Assembly (NCBI RefSeq): GCF_934754935.1
Contig: NZ_CAKVJB010000031.1
Coordinates: 1 to 28,334, forward strand
Direction: 5' to 3'
Source of the DNA: an uncultured Holdemanella sp.
GTDB taxonomy: Bacteria; Bacillota_I; Bacilli_A; Erysipelotrichales; Erysipelotrichaceae
Length of the DNA stretch: 28,334 bases
In this document: positions 15,914 to 23,600 of the stretch, piece by piece
Numbering within the stretch: position 1 is the stretch's first letter
Layout: the number at the start of each line of letters is the position of its first letter
Notes under the pieces: model-generated
Told to the model about the DNA's origin: nothing
Seen by the model: only the letters and a program-made list of their open reading frames with translations
The model's database searches: none
Position numbers and translations under genes: made by a program

Positions 15914-15942
15914 ATTTTAAAGTAGAAAAAACGTAGATTCAA
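15914..15942 (-). promoter_or_regulatory. Promoter of tag, predicted leaderless start
   Basis: On the minus strand, TTGAAT (15937-15942) and TAAAAT (15914-15919) have a 17-bp spacer. Six bases separate the -10 from the ATG, so the predicted +1 is the A of the start codon. Confidence 0.65.
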
Positions 15943-15956
15943 TGATAAAATTGAAT
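15937..15956. promoter_or_regulatory. Dyad ATTCAAT-N6-ATTGAAT in the tag/moaA divergent promoter
   Basis: Perfect 7-base arms. The left arm covers the -35 of tag and the centre covers the moaA extended -10. A protein bound here could govern both directions. I do not recognise the site. Confidence 0.45.
15943..15951 (+). promoter_or_regulatory. Candidate extended -10 promoter of the moaA operon
   Basis: TGATAAAAT matches the extended -10 pattern TGnTATAAT at all but one position. No clear -35 is seen. The RNA start would be near 15958, just upstream of the ModE-like dyad at 15963-15984. Confidence 0.4.
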
Positions 15957-15962
15957 CAGTTG

Positions 15963-15984
15963 GTTATTCTTACTTGAGAATAAC
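15963..15984 (+). promoter_or_regulatory. ModE-like operator or leader hairpin upstream of moaA
   Basis: A perfect inverted repeat with 8-base arms (GTTATTCT and AGAATAAC) and a 6-nt centre, ending directly before the moaA ribosome site. The outer half-sites GTTAT-N12-ATAAC have the sequence and spacing I recall for the E. coli modA operator bound by ModE. A ModE-like protein is encoded in the operon. It could instead act as an RNA hairpin beside the ribosome site. It is not a terminator, as it lacks a T-tract. Confidence 0.55.
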
Positions 15985-15996
15985 GGAAAGGATTTT

Positions 15997-16941
15997 ATGC
16001 AAGATTCATTTGGACGAAATATAAATTATATGCGAATTTCACTAACAGACAGATGTAATTATGCTTGTTACTACTGCAAGCCAGACATCTCAAAACACCT
16101 TTGTCATTCGGATATATTGACGTATGAACAAATTTTAAATATTTGTAGATGTGCCATTTCTTTGGGAATCACTCGATTTAAAATCACGGGTGGAGAACCC
16201 ACACTTCGTAAAGACTATATTAATTTTATTCGTAGATTAAAAGAATTGGATGGCGTAGAACAAGTGACTTTGACGACAAATGGAAGTTTATTTTCGTTCT
16301 CTGATTTAGATGAACTCAAAAAGATTGGGCTAGACTGTATTAATTTTTCAATTGATACACTCGATGAATTTGAATATTTAAAGATTTGTAAGAAGAATGA
16401 TTTGAAGAAGGTGTTGTTGAATTTAGAATATGCCTATAAGATTGGTATTTCGGTGAAAGTAAATTGCGTTGTCGATAGTCTATTTTCGTTTTCTCGATTT
16501 GAATCTATGTTAGAACTCATCAAAGATAAAAAGATTGCGTTACGCTTTATTGAATTGATGCCACTAAAATATAGTGATCGAAACACAAAAATGATTGAAT
16601 TAATTGAATATGTACAAAAGAATTACACATTAAATGTGTATGATAAAAAATTAGGTAATGGCCCAGCACATTATTATACGATTGGTGATTATCAAGGTTA
16701 TATTGGCTTTATTGAAGCATTACATAATAAGTTTTGTGAAGACTGCAATCGCGTACGTTTAAGTAGTGTAGGACGATTGAAATTATGTTTATTTCATATG
16801 GATGGTGTGGATTTAAAGCCGTATTTAAATGATTTGGAAGAACTTCAGAAAACGATGGCTTTTTGGATTTTCAAAAAACCTAAAGAACATCATTTTGAAG
16901 AAGAACATTCGTCGACGGTGATGAATGAAATTGGAGGATAA
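15997..16941 (+). CDS. moaA: GTP 3',8-cyclase (molybdenum cofactor step 1)
   Basis: A 314-residue radical-SAM enzyme that converts GTP to 3',8-cyclo-GTP. The N-terminal cluster motif CNYACYYC (residues 18-25) binds the SAM-associated [4Fe-4S]. GGEPTLRKDY is the conserved SAM-side motif. The C-terminal CEDCNRVR plus a cysteine 14 residues on (SVGRLKLCLF) binds the second cluster, where GTP sits. The chain ends in Gly-Gly, the tail MoaA inserts into its active site. AAAGGA precedes the ATG. It is the first gene of a cotranscribed run to about 27.64 kb, and its stop is one base before the moaC ATG. Confidence 0.97.
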   Translation: MQDSFGRNINYMRISLTDRCNYACYYCKPDISKHLCHSDILTYEQILNICRCAISLGITRFKITGGEPTLRKDYINFIRRLKELDGVEQVTLTTNGSLFSFSDLDELKKIGLDCINFSIDTLDEFEYLKICKKNDLKKVLLNLEYAYKIGISVKVNCVVDSLFSFSRFESMLELIKDKKIALRFIELMPLKYSDRNTKMIELIEYVQKNYTLNVYDKKLGNGPAHYYTIGDYQGYIGFIEALHNKFCEDCNRVRLSSVGRLKLCLFHMDGVDLKPYLNDLEELQKTMAFWIFKKPKEHHFEEEHSSTVMNEIGG

Positions 16942-16942
16942 A

Positions 16943-17419
16943 ATGGAATTAACACATTTTGATGAACATGGAAATGCACGTATGGTCGATGTAAGTGAGA
17001 AGAATATCACTTCTAGAAGTGCTTGTGCGGTTGGAAGTATATTGGTAAATGAAGAAATTCTACATAAAATTGAACAGAGTGACATGAAAAAAGGAGATGT
17101 ATTAGGCGTAGCTCGTATTGCCGGAATCATGGGTGTAAAAAAGACGAGTGAATTGATTCCTTTATGTCATCCTTTAATGATCAATAAGGTCAATATTGAT
17201 TTTGAGATTGATAGAGAGAATTGTTTGATCTATGCCTATTGCACTGTTAAATGTAATGGAAAAACGGGTGTAGAAATGGAAGCTTTGACAGGTGTAAATA
17301 TTTGTCTTTTGACAATTTATGACATGTGTAAAGCTGTAAGTAAAGATATGGAAATCAAGAATGTACATTTGGTTTCTAAATCAGGAGGAAAAAGCGGAGA
17401 TTTTGTATGGAAGGAATAA
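16943..17419 (+). CDS. moaC: Cyclic pyranopterin monophosphate synthase
   Basis: 158 residues, the normal MoaC length. It converts the MoaA product to cyclic pyranopterin monophosphate. Conserved stretches are KTSELIPLCHPL, TGVEMEALTGV, LTIYDMCKA and the Lys/Gly-rich VSKSGGKSG. The ATG at 16943 is 5 nt after GGAGG. An in-frame ATG at 16925 lies ahead of that site inside moaA and is rejected. It overlaps the start of the next gene by 13 bp. MoaD/MoaE for the next step are not in the window. Confidence 0.96.
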   Translation: MELTHFDEHGNARMVDVSEKNITSRSACAVGSILVNEEILHKIEQSDMKKGDVLGVARIAGIMGVKKTSELIPLCHPLMINKVNIDFEIDRENCLIYAYCTVKCNGKTGVEMEALTGVNICLLTIYDMCKAVSKDMEIKNVHLVSKSGGKSGDFVWKE

Positions 17420-18342
17420 TTAAAGCTATTTGTATCAGTGAACAAAAGGGGACGGAAAAACATCCAGTTCAAGATATTGAAATTATTGAGAATCATGGAC
17501 TAGAAAATGATGCGCATGCAGGTAAGTGGCACCGCCAAGTTTCTTTGTTGTCGTATGAAAAGCGTGAAGAATTTAAGGCTAAAGGTGCTAATGTAGAAGA
17601 TGGTGCCTTCGGAGAAAATTTACTTGTATCAGGTATTGAATTTACAAGTTATCCTGTGGGAACACAATTTAAAATTGGTGATGTATTACTAGAACTGACA
17701 CAAATCGGTAAAAGCTGTCATTCTCATTGTGCAATCTATCATCAAGTTGGTCAGTGTATTATGCCACATTTAGGTGTATTTACACGTGTAATACATGGCG
17801 GCCACATTTGTGTTGGGGATAAAGTAGAAGTCATTGAAAATAAGGATTCAAGAATGCGTGTAGCCGTATTGACATTAAGTGATAAGGCTAGCATTGGACA
17901 AAGAGTGGACAAAAGTGGTCCGCTAATTGAAAAAATCATGACAGAACAAGGCTACAATGTGACAAGTGTGACAGTGATTGCGGATGATGAAAATGAAATT
18001 ATCTCGCAATTGATCAATTTAAGTGATCGTTGCCAAAATGATCTAATTTTAACAACCGGCGGCACAGGACTTAGTGTTCGTGATGTGACGCCAGAAGCCA
18101 CGATGAAAGTCATGACAAGAAATGTTCCAGGTATTAGCGAAGCGTTGCGTTATGAATCGATGAAATATACAAATAAGGCGATGTTGTCACGTGGAGTGAG
18201 TGTATTAAGAAATAAAACGTTGATCATTAACTTACCTGGAAGTCCTAAGGCAGTTAAAGAAAGTCTAGATATTATTTTAGGCCCATTAAAACATGGCTTA
18301 GAAATCATGAAAGGTGAAGCGAGTGAGTGTGCAAGGAAGTAA
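17407..18342 (+). CDS. MOSC-MogA fusion (molybdopterin adenylyltransferase)
   Basis: 311 residues in two parts. Residues 1-145 are a MOSC domain (HAGKWHRQVSLLS, GAFGENLLVSG, QIGKSCHSHC, VGDKVEVI), a fold that handles molybdenum-sulfur centres. Its cysteine-rich stretch CHSHCAIYHQVGQC is conserved in this small MOSC type. Residues about 150-311 are a MogA/MoaB domain (AVLTLSDKAS, LTTGGTGLSVRDVTPEAT, LPGSPKAV) that adenylates molybdopterin before metal insertion. Fusion links adenylation to a later Moco step. It overlaps moaC by 13 bp; its last codons hold the modB start. The role of stand-alone MOSC domains is not settled. Confidence 0.9.
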   Translation: MEGIIKAICISEQKGTEKHPVQDIEIIENHGLENDAHAGKWHRQVSLLSYEKREEFKAKGANVEDGAFGENLLVSGIEFTSYPVGTQFKIGDVLLELTQIGKSCHSHCAIYHQVGQCIMPHLGVFTRVIHGGHICVGDKVEVIENKDSRMRVAVLTLSDKASIGQRVDKSGPLIEKIMTEQGYNVTSVTVIADDENEIISQLINLSDRCQNDLILTTGGTGLSVRDVTPEATMKVMTRNVPGISEALRYESMKYTNKAMLSRGVSVLRNKTLIINLPGSPKAVKESLDIILGPLKHGLEIMKGEASECARK

Positions 18343-19018
18343 TTTAGATCTAACTCCAATCTGGATATCTTTAAAAACTGCAAGTATTACCATTGTGATC
18401 ACATTTATCCTTGGATTACTTGCCGCATGGTGGATTTATTCAAGAAAGAATGAAGTATTGAAAATGGTCTTTGATGGAATCTTTACATTGCCTATGGTTT
18501 TACCACCTACTGTAGCAGGCTTTTTCTTGTTGATGATTTTTGGCGTGAACCAGCCCGTTGGAAGAGTTCTTATGAATGTATTTGGCATTCGCATCGCATT
18601 TAGTTTTAGTGCCACTGTGATTGCCGCTGTGGTGATTTCATTTCCACTTATGTATCGAAATTCTAGAGGAGCCTTTGAACAAGTGGACACAGATTTAGTA
18701 TATGTCGCAAGAACTTTAGGTATGAATGAATGGAACATTTTCTTAAAAGTATTGATACCTAATGCCTTACCAGGAATTATTAGTGGTGGTGTACTTGCTT
18801 TTGCGCGTGGCTTAGGTGAGTTTGGCGCAACCGCAATGCTTGCGGGAAACATTATTGGTAAAACTCGAACACTTCCTGTAGCTGTTTATAGTGAAGTGAT
18901 GAGTGGAGATATGGAATCGGCTGCCTTTTATGTATGGGTGATTATAGGTATTTGTTTTACAGCTGTGATTTTGTTGAATCTATATCAATTATGTGTTCGA
19001 AAGAAAAGGAGTTTCTAA
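18323..19018 (+). CDS. modB: Molybdate ABC transporter permease
   Basis: An inner-membrane permease of the molybdate importer, about 231 residues with five or six membrane segments. It has TLPMVLPPTVAGFFLL and RNSRGAFEQVD, and the coupling EAA-like loop VARTLGMNEWNIFLKVLIPNALPGI followed by ARGLGEFGATAMLAGN is typical of ModB/CysT permeases. I choose the GTG at 18323, 8 nt after AAAGG; GTG codons at 18314 and 18329 are alternatives. It overlaps the MOSC-MogA gene and is followed directly by modC. Confidence 0.93.
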   Translation: MSVQGSNLDLTPIWISLKTASITIVITFILGLLAAWWIYSRKNEVLKMVFDGIFTLPMVLPPTVAGFFLLMIFGVNQPVGRVLMNVFGIRIAFSFSATVIAAVVISFPLMYRNSRGAFEQVDTDLVYVARTLGMNEWNIFLKVLIPNALPGIISGGVLAFARGLGEFGATAMLAGNIIGKTRTLPVAVYSEVMSGDMESAAFYVWVIIGICFTAVILLNLYQLCVRKKRSF

Positions 19019-19651
19019 ATGTTGGAAGTACAAATCTATAAAAAACTTGCAGAATTTGATTTAGATATTTCTTTTCAAATTGAAGACAATATTCTAGGGC
19101 TTATGGGAGCTTCGGGATCTGGAAAAAGTATGACATTAAAATGTATTGCAGGAATTGAGACACCAGATCAAGGAAAAATTGTATTGAATGATCGTGTTTT
19201 ATTTGATTCAGAAAAGAAGATCAATATTCCTATTCAAAAGCGAAATGTAGGCTATATGTTTCAAAGCTATGCTCTATTTCCGAATATGAGTGTATATGAA
19301 AATATTAGTGTGGGATTAAAGGCTAGAAAAGTAAAAGATGTGGATATTGTGGTTAAGAAAGTAATGAAACAATTTCAAATTAGTGAACTAGCTTCAAGAT
19401 ATCCTAAACAATTATCGGGTGGACAAAGACAAAGAGTGGCATTAGCTCGTTTAATGGCTTATGAACCAGATGTTTTATTGTTGGATGAACCATTTAGTGC
19501 TTTAGATGAAGATTTAAAGGAAGGTTTATTAAAGGAGCTAAAAAGTGAGCTTCAAATTTCAAAACCAGTTATTTTTGTATCGCACAATAAGGAAGAAGTG
19601 AATTATTTGTGTGATCTGAAATATAGAATTAAAGAAGGAGAACTTGTGTGA
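19019..19651 (+). CDS. modC: Molybdate ABC transporter ATPase, short form
   Basis: A 210-residue ABC ATPase. Walker A is GASGSGKS, the signature is LSGGQRQRVALARL, Walker B is DVLLLDEPFSALD, and the switch His is in VSHNKEE. E. coli ModC is about 350 residues with a C-terminal molybdate-binding TOBE/MOP regulatory domain, which is absent here. AAAGGAG precedes the ATG, which abuts the modB stop. The stop overlaps the modA GTG. Confidence 0.95.
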   Translation: MLEVQIYKKLAEFDLDISFQIEDNILGLMGASGSGKSMTLKCIAGIETPDQGKIVLNDRVLFDSEKKINIPIQKRNVGYMFQSYALFPNMSVYENISVGLKARKVKDVDIVVKKVMKQFQISELASRYPKQLSGGQRQRVALARLMAYEPDVLLLDEPFSALDEDLKEGLLKELKSELQISKPVIFVSHNKEEVNYLCDLKYRIKEGELV

Positions 19652-20424
19652 AAAAAGGTTTAAGTATTTTATTGGCTGGAGTCATGACCACGAGTTTATT
19701 TGGTTGTAGTTCAAATGAACCAAAAGAACAAGTAAAGCTTACAATTGCGGCAGCCGCCAGTTTGGAAAACGCATTTGAAGATGAATTGATTCCAATGTTC
19801 GAAAAAGAATATCCAAATGTAACGATTGAAGGTGTCTATGATAGTAGTGGAAAATTACAGCTTCAAATTGAAAAAGGATTAGATGCCGATGTATTCTTTA
19901 GTGCAGCTACAACACAGATGAACGCATTAAAAGATGAAGATCTAGTAGATGCGGATTCAATTTCAAATGTATTAGAGAATAAATTGGTATTGATCAAAGG
20001 AAAAGACAGTACTACAACAGTTACTGGATTTGACAATATTAGTGATGCTTCCATTATTGCGATTGGAGATCCAGAAGTAGTTCCGGCGGGAAGCTACGCA
20101 AAGGAAGCTTTGACAAATTTAGGTGTATGGGATTCGATTCAAGATCGTTTAAGTTTAGCCGGAAATGTAACAGAAGTATTATCTCAAGTTGAAACACAAA
20201 ATGCACAAATTGGTTTGGTTTACGCGACAGATGCTGCAAGTAGTGATAAAGTAGAAATAGTGGCAGAGTGCGATAATTCATTATTAGCTACACCAGTACT
20301 ATATCCAGTTGGTCGTGTATCGAGTACAAAACACAAAGATGAAGCGGATTCATTAATTCAATTCTTAAAGAGCGATAAAGCTTTAAAAGTATTCAAAAAA
20401 TACGGATTTAAAAAAGGAGAATAA
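19648..20424 (+). CDS. modA: Molybdate-binding lipoprotein
   Basis: 258 residues, GTG start overlapping the modC stop (GTGA). A lipoprotein signal ends at the lipobox LFGC (Cys20), anchoring it outside the membrane. The mature part is a periplasmic-binding-protein fold with TIAAAASLENAFEDEL, SSGKLQLQIEKGLDADVFFSA, GDPEVVPAGSYA and QIGLVYATDA, all typical of ModA, which captures molybdate or tungstate. It forms the importer with modB and modC. Confidence 0.95.
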   Translation: MKKGLSILLAGVMTTSLFGCSSNEPKEQVKLTIAAAASLENAFEDELIPMFEKEYPNVTIEGVYDSSGKLQLQIEKGLDADVFFSAATTQMNALKDEDLVDADSISNVLENKLVLIKGKDSTTTVTGFDNISDASIIAIGDPEVVPAGSYAKEALTNLGVWDSIQDRLSLAGNVTEVLSQVETQNAQIGLVYATDAASSDKVEIVAECDNSLLATPVLYPVGRVSSTKHKDEADSLIQFLKSDKALKVFKKYGFKKGE

Positions 20425-20425
20425 G

Positions 20426-21439
20426 ATGAAATTAATCAAGACTGAGGAAGCCGTAGGGCATGTACTTTGTCATGATATAACACAGATCATTAAGGGTGTC
20501 ACAAAAGATGCCCTTTTTCGTAAGGGTCATATTGTGACAGAAGAAGATATTCCTTTATTATTATCAGTGGGGAAAGAACATTTATACGTTTGGGAAAACG
20601 ACGAGAGTATGATGCATGAAAATGATGCAGCTATGGTTCTACTAGATATGTGTAAAAATGACTACATGTCTTATGGTGAGATCAAGGAAGGAAAAATTGA
20701 ACTAAAAAGCGAGATTCATGGCTTGTTTAAAGTGGATCGTAAGGCTTTATTTACGGTAAACTCATTTGGACAGATGATGATCGCAACAAGACACTCAAAC
20801 ACAGTAGTAAATCCGGGGGATAAACTTGCGGGTATGCGTATTATTCCTTTAGTAATTGAAAAGGAAAAAATGGATAAAGCTCGATCATTAATCACATCTA
20901 GTATTCTTGAAATTAAACCATTTGTATTAAAAAAAGCAGCTGTAATCACAACGGGAAGTGAAGTATATAAGGGAAGAATTCAAGATACATTTACTCCAGT
21001 TATTCAAGCTAAATTAGCTGAGTTTGGTTGTGAAATGGTATATCATGCGATTTGTGATGACGATGATAAAATGGTGACAGAAAAAATCAATGAAGCTTTA
21101 AATCAAGGAGTAGACATTGTTTTATGTACGGGTGGAATGAGTGTGGATCCAGATGATCGAACGCCACTGGCAATCAAGAATACAGGGGCTAATATCATTA
21201 GTTATGGTGCTCCAGTTCTTCCAGGGGCTATGTTTTTACTTTCCTATAAAGGAGAAGTTCCAATTGTTGGCCTTCCAGGATGTGTTATGTATGCCAAAAG
21301 AACGGTGTTTGATTTAATACTTCCTCGTTTACTTGCCAAAGATGTAGTGACATATGAAGAGTTATGTGATTTAGGGGAAGGTGGATTGTGTCTAGGTTGT
21401 AAGGTGTGCGCATATCCTAATTGTGGATTTGGAAAATGA
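20426..21439 (+). CDS. MoeA-like molybdopterin-binding protein with C-terminal Cys cluster
   Basis: 337 residues. The C-terminal half (about 168-310) is a MoCF/MPT-binding domain with VITTGSEV, LCTGGMSVDPDDRTP and VGLPGC, as in MoeA, which inserts molybdate into adenylated molybdopterin. The N-terminal half (1-165) is shorter than in E. coli MoeA (411 residues) and only loosely similar. The end carries Cys314 and then C-x2-C-x2-C-x4-C (Cys322, 325, 328, 333), a candidate iron-sulfur or zinc site not found in E. coli MoeA. It starts after AAGGAG and overlaps the ModE-like gene (ATGA). It probably serves as the MoeA of this pathway; a hydroxylase-specific role is possible. Confidence 0.85.
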   Translation: MKLIKTEEAVGHVLCHDITQIIKGVTKDALFRKGHIVTEEDIPLLLSVGKEHLYVWENDESMMHENDAAMVLLDMCKNDYMSYGEIKEGKIELKSEIHGLFKVDRKALFTVNSFGQMMIATRHSNTVVNPGDKLAGMRIIPLVIEKEKMDKARSLITSSILEIKPFVLKKAAVITTGSEVYKGRIQDTFTPVIQAKLAEFGCEMVYHAICDDDDKMVTEKINEALNQGVDIVLCTGGMSVDPDDRTPLAIKNTGANIISYGAPVLPGAMFLLSYKGEVPIVGLPGCVMYAKRTVFDLILPRLLAKDVVTYEELCDLGEGGLCLGCKVCAYPNCGFGK

Positions 21440-21768
21440 GATATAAGTTAAAAATTCAAATTGGTAATAATGAGCCAAATTTTGGCAAGGGTGTTGTAGA
21501 ATTGCTGGAGTTATGTGATAAATATGGCTCTCTATCAAAGGCATATAAAGAAATGGGAATGTCAAATTCAAAAGCTTGGAAAATCATCAAAAGAGCCCAA
21601 GAAGATTTAGGTTATGAGCTTGTTCATACGACAAGTGGTGGAAATCATGGTGGTGGCTCTGAATTAACTTCAGAAGGAAAAGCATTGGTTCGCAAATATA
21701 AATTGTTTCAAGAAAAAATAGAAATGTATTCTGAACAAGTATTTAAGGAAGTGTTTGAAATTGAATAA
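21436..21768 (+). CDS. Single-domain ModE-like transcription regulator
   Basis: 110 residues matching the N-terminal winged-helix domain of ModE. It has GKGVVELLELCDKYGSLSKAYKEMGMSNSKAWKIIK and then a glycine-rich GGNHGGGSELTSEGK wing. The two C-terminal molbindin domains of E. coli ModE are absent, so molybdate sensing, if any, must work differently. The ATG at 21436 overlaps the preceding stop. An in-frame TTG at 21421 is further inside that gene and has no ribosome site. The dyad before moaA is its likely operator. Confidence 0.85.
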   Translation: MRYKLKIQIGNNEPNFGKGVVELLELCDKYGSLSKAYKEMGMSNSKAWKIIKRAQEDLGYELVHTTSGGNHGGGSELTSEGKALVRKYKLFQEKIEMYSEQVFKEVFEIE

Positions 21769-21982
21769 AGAAGAAGTATTGATTATTACTTTTAAAAGTA
21801 TTCAAGATGTTCTTGATTTGGAGTCTAAGACAAAAAACGGGCGTATGATACCTGTTCCAAGTTGTGTTAAGGCAGGATGTGGCATGTGTTTTATGTCAAA
21901 AGATTTGGATGAGGAAAAGTGGAAACTCTTTTTAGAAGAACAAGGTGTTTCATATGAGGATATAGTAAGGGTGAATTTTTAA
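21761..21982 (+). CDS. DUF3343 small protein, putative Se/S carrier
   Basis: 73 residues from the TTG at 21761, which lies 9 nt after AAGGAAG; a TTG at 21755 is too close to that site. The cysteines are Cys35 in PVPSC and Cys40/Cys43 in GCGMC. DUF3343 proteins occur next to selD and yedF and are proposed to carry selenium or sulfur as persulfide/perselenide. Placement immediately before selD, with overlapping stop and start, supports that proposal. No activity is proven. Confidence 0.85.
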   Translation: MNKEEVLIITFKSIQDVLDLESKTKNGRMIPVPSCVKAGCGMCFMSKDLDEEKWKLFLEEQGVSYEDIVRVNF

Positions 21983-23010
21983 TGAACGAAAAAATATATT
22001 GTAAGAGTGGTGGGTGTAGTGCTAAATTGGGTGCAAAAAAATTGAGTCACATACTAGAAAAAATTGATTCATTTAAAGATGAAAATGTTTTGGTTGGTTT
22101 TGATTCAAGAGATGATGCTGCTGTGTATCAAATTGATGAAAGTCATGCGTTTGTATCCACGTTGGATTTCTTTCCACCCATGGTAGAAGATCCATATTTG
22201 TATGGTCAGATTGCAGCTACAAATGCACTAAGTGATATTTATGCGATGAATGGTACGCCAAAAACAGCTTTAAATATTGTATGTTTTCCAGATAATGAAG
22301 ATTTGAATATTTTAGGTAAGATTATTGAAGGCGGAAATAGTAAGTTAGTTGAAGCTGAGTGTGCTTTGGCAGGTGGACACTCTATTCGTGATGATTCCAT
22401 TAAATATGGGTTAAGTGTGACGGGTCTAGTAGATCCAAAAGATGTAAAGAAAAATAATGGTACGCAATGTGGAGATGTTTTGGTTTTGACAAAGCCTTTA
22501 GGTGTTGGATTGACATTAAATGCGTTACGTATGGACGATTGCTCAAAAGAAATGCAGGAAAAAGTATTTAAAAGTATGACCACGTTAAATAAGTATGCGT
22601 GTGATATTTTAAAAAAATATTCCGTGCATGCCCTAACCGATGTAACAGGCTTTGGTTTATTGGTTCACTTAAATGAGATGTTAGATGAAAAAAATAGTGC
22701 GGTGATTTATAAGGATTCAATTCCATATTTTGATGACTGCCAAAAGTATGTCGAAGAGTTTTATTTAAGTGGAGCAGCACAGACGAACCGCAATAGTGTA
22801 GAGGGTAAAATCAGTTTTGATTGTGATTTCTTTACAGAGGAAATTTTATTTGATCCACAAACGAGTGGTGGCTTATTGGCAAGTGTATCTAGAGATGATT
22901 TGGAAAAGCTAAAGAAAGATTTTATGGAAAACAATCTTGAATTGTATGTTGTGGGTGAAGTCATTGAAAAAAATGAATATAATGTATATGTGAGAGGTAT
23001 GAAGAGATGA
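21982..23010 (+). CDS. selD: Selenophosphate synthetase
   Basis: 342 residues; makes selenophosphate from selenide and ATP. The N-terminal loop GGCSAK holds Cys12 and Lys15, matching catalytic Cys17 and Lys20 of the E. coli enzyme. The codon is TGT, so this is a cysteine, not a selenocysteine, form. Acidic metal/ATP motifs are GFDSRDDAAVY and STLDFFPPMVEDPYLYGQIAATNALSDIYAMNG, with AGGHS and TDVTGFGLLVH further on. No selA, selB or tRNA-Sec gene is in the window. The context is Mo-hydroxylase maturation ('orphan SelD'), but SelA/SelB could lie elsewhere. Confidence 0.96.
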   Translation: MNEKIYCKSGGCSAKLGAKKLSHILEKIDSFKDENVLVGFDSRDDAAVYQIDESHAFVSTLDFFPPMVEDPYLYGQIAATNALSDIYAMNGTPKTALNIVCFPDNEDLNILGKIIEGGNSKLVEAECALAGGHSIRDDSIKYGLSVTGLVDPKDVKKNNGTQCGDVLVLTKPLGVGLTLNALRMDDCSKEMQEKVFKSMTTLNKYACDILKKYSVHALTDVTGFGLLVHLNEMLDEKNSAVIYKDSIPYFDDCQKYVEEFYLSGAAQTNRNSVEGKISFDCDFFTEEILFDPQTSGGLLASVSRDDLEKLKKDFMENNLELYVVGEVIEKNEYNVYVRGMKR

Positions 23011-23600
23011 AAACTTTAGATTGTAGAGGATTGGAGTGTCCACTTCCAGTCGTAAAGACAAAGGAAGCTTTAAAAGATGAAAATGCAGTTTCAACAATTG
23101 TGGATAATGAGATTGCGGTTGAGAACTTAACAAAGTTTGCGAAAGTAAAAAATTATACAGTAAGTTCTAAAAAAGAAGGTAAAGATTATATTGTTGAAAT
23201 TTCAAAGGGTGATGAAGAAGCAGATTTTGAAGTAGAATATACGTATGCAGATTGTAGCTTGGCTAAGCCTAAAATGGTTGTGGTTTGTGCAAGTAATGTG
23301 ATGGGTTCAGATCCAGAATTAGGTGCTTTATTGATGAAGTCTTTTATCTTTTCTTTGACAAAACAAGATGTATTACCAGATGAAATGATTTTTTATAATG
23401 AAGGTGTTAAAATCACAACAACTAAAAATGAGACTTTAGAAGATTTAAAATATTTAGCGGATAACGGAGTTGAAATTGTTAGTTGTGGAACTTGTTTGGA
23501 TTTCTTCCATTTAAAAGAAGAACTTCAAGTGGGTTCAGTCACAAATATGTATGATATTGTAGAAAGAATGGAGAAGGCTGATAAAATTATCAAGCCATAA
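23007..23600 (+). CDS. yedF: Selenium metabolism protein YedF
   Basis: 197 residues. Residues 1-75 are a TusA/SirA-like domain with the persulfide-type Cys11 in CRGLECPLPVVKTKEAL. Residues about 88-195 are a DsrE-like domain with CGTC (Cys160, Cys163) and Cys94. This two-domain form is the selenium-associated YedF, found with SelD and proposed to carry selenium or sulfur. It overlaps selD (ATGA) and its stop overlaps the yqeB ATG. Function beyond carrier is inferred from context. Confidence 0.93.
   Translation: MKTLDCRGLECPLPVVKTKEALKDENAVSTIVDNEIAVENLTKFAKVKNYTVSSKKEGKDYIVEISKGDEEADFEVEYTYADCSLAKPKMVVVCASNVMGSDPELGALLMKSFIFSLTKQDVLPDEMIFYNEGVKITTTKNETLEDLKYLADNGVEIVSCGTCLDFFHLKEELQVGSVTNMYDIVERMEKADKIIKP

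Noticed and set aside
15963..15984. Hairpin before moaA as a transcription terminator
   Set aside because: No T-tract follows on either strand; it ends against the moaA ribosome site.
15908..15996. Molybdenum-cofactor riboswitch upstream of moaA
   Set aside because: The leader from the predicted RNA start is about 40 nt and holds only one simple hairpin, far too small for the Moco RNA fold.
18436..18852. 138-residue minus-strand open frame opposite modB
   Set aside because: It lies wholly antisense to modB, has no ribosome site or recognisable domain, and mirrors the codon pattern of the real gene.
22239..22583. 114-residue minus-strand open frame opposite selD
   Set aside because: Shadow of selD, with no start signal and no family resemblance.
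21982..23010. SelD as a selenoprotein with an in-frame TGA at the active-site residue
   Set aside because: The codon at position 12 is TGT (Cys) and the frame has no internal TGA.
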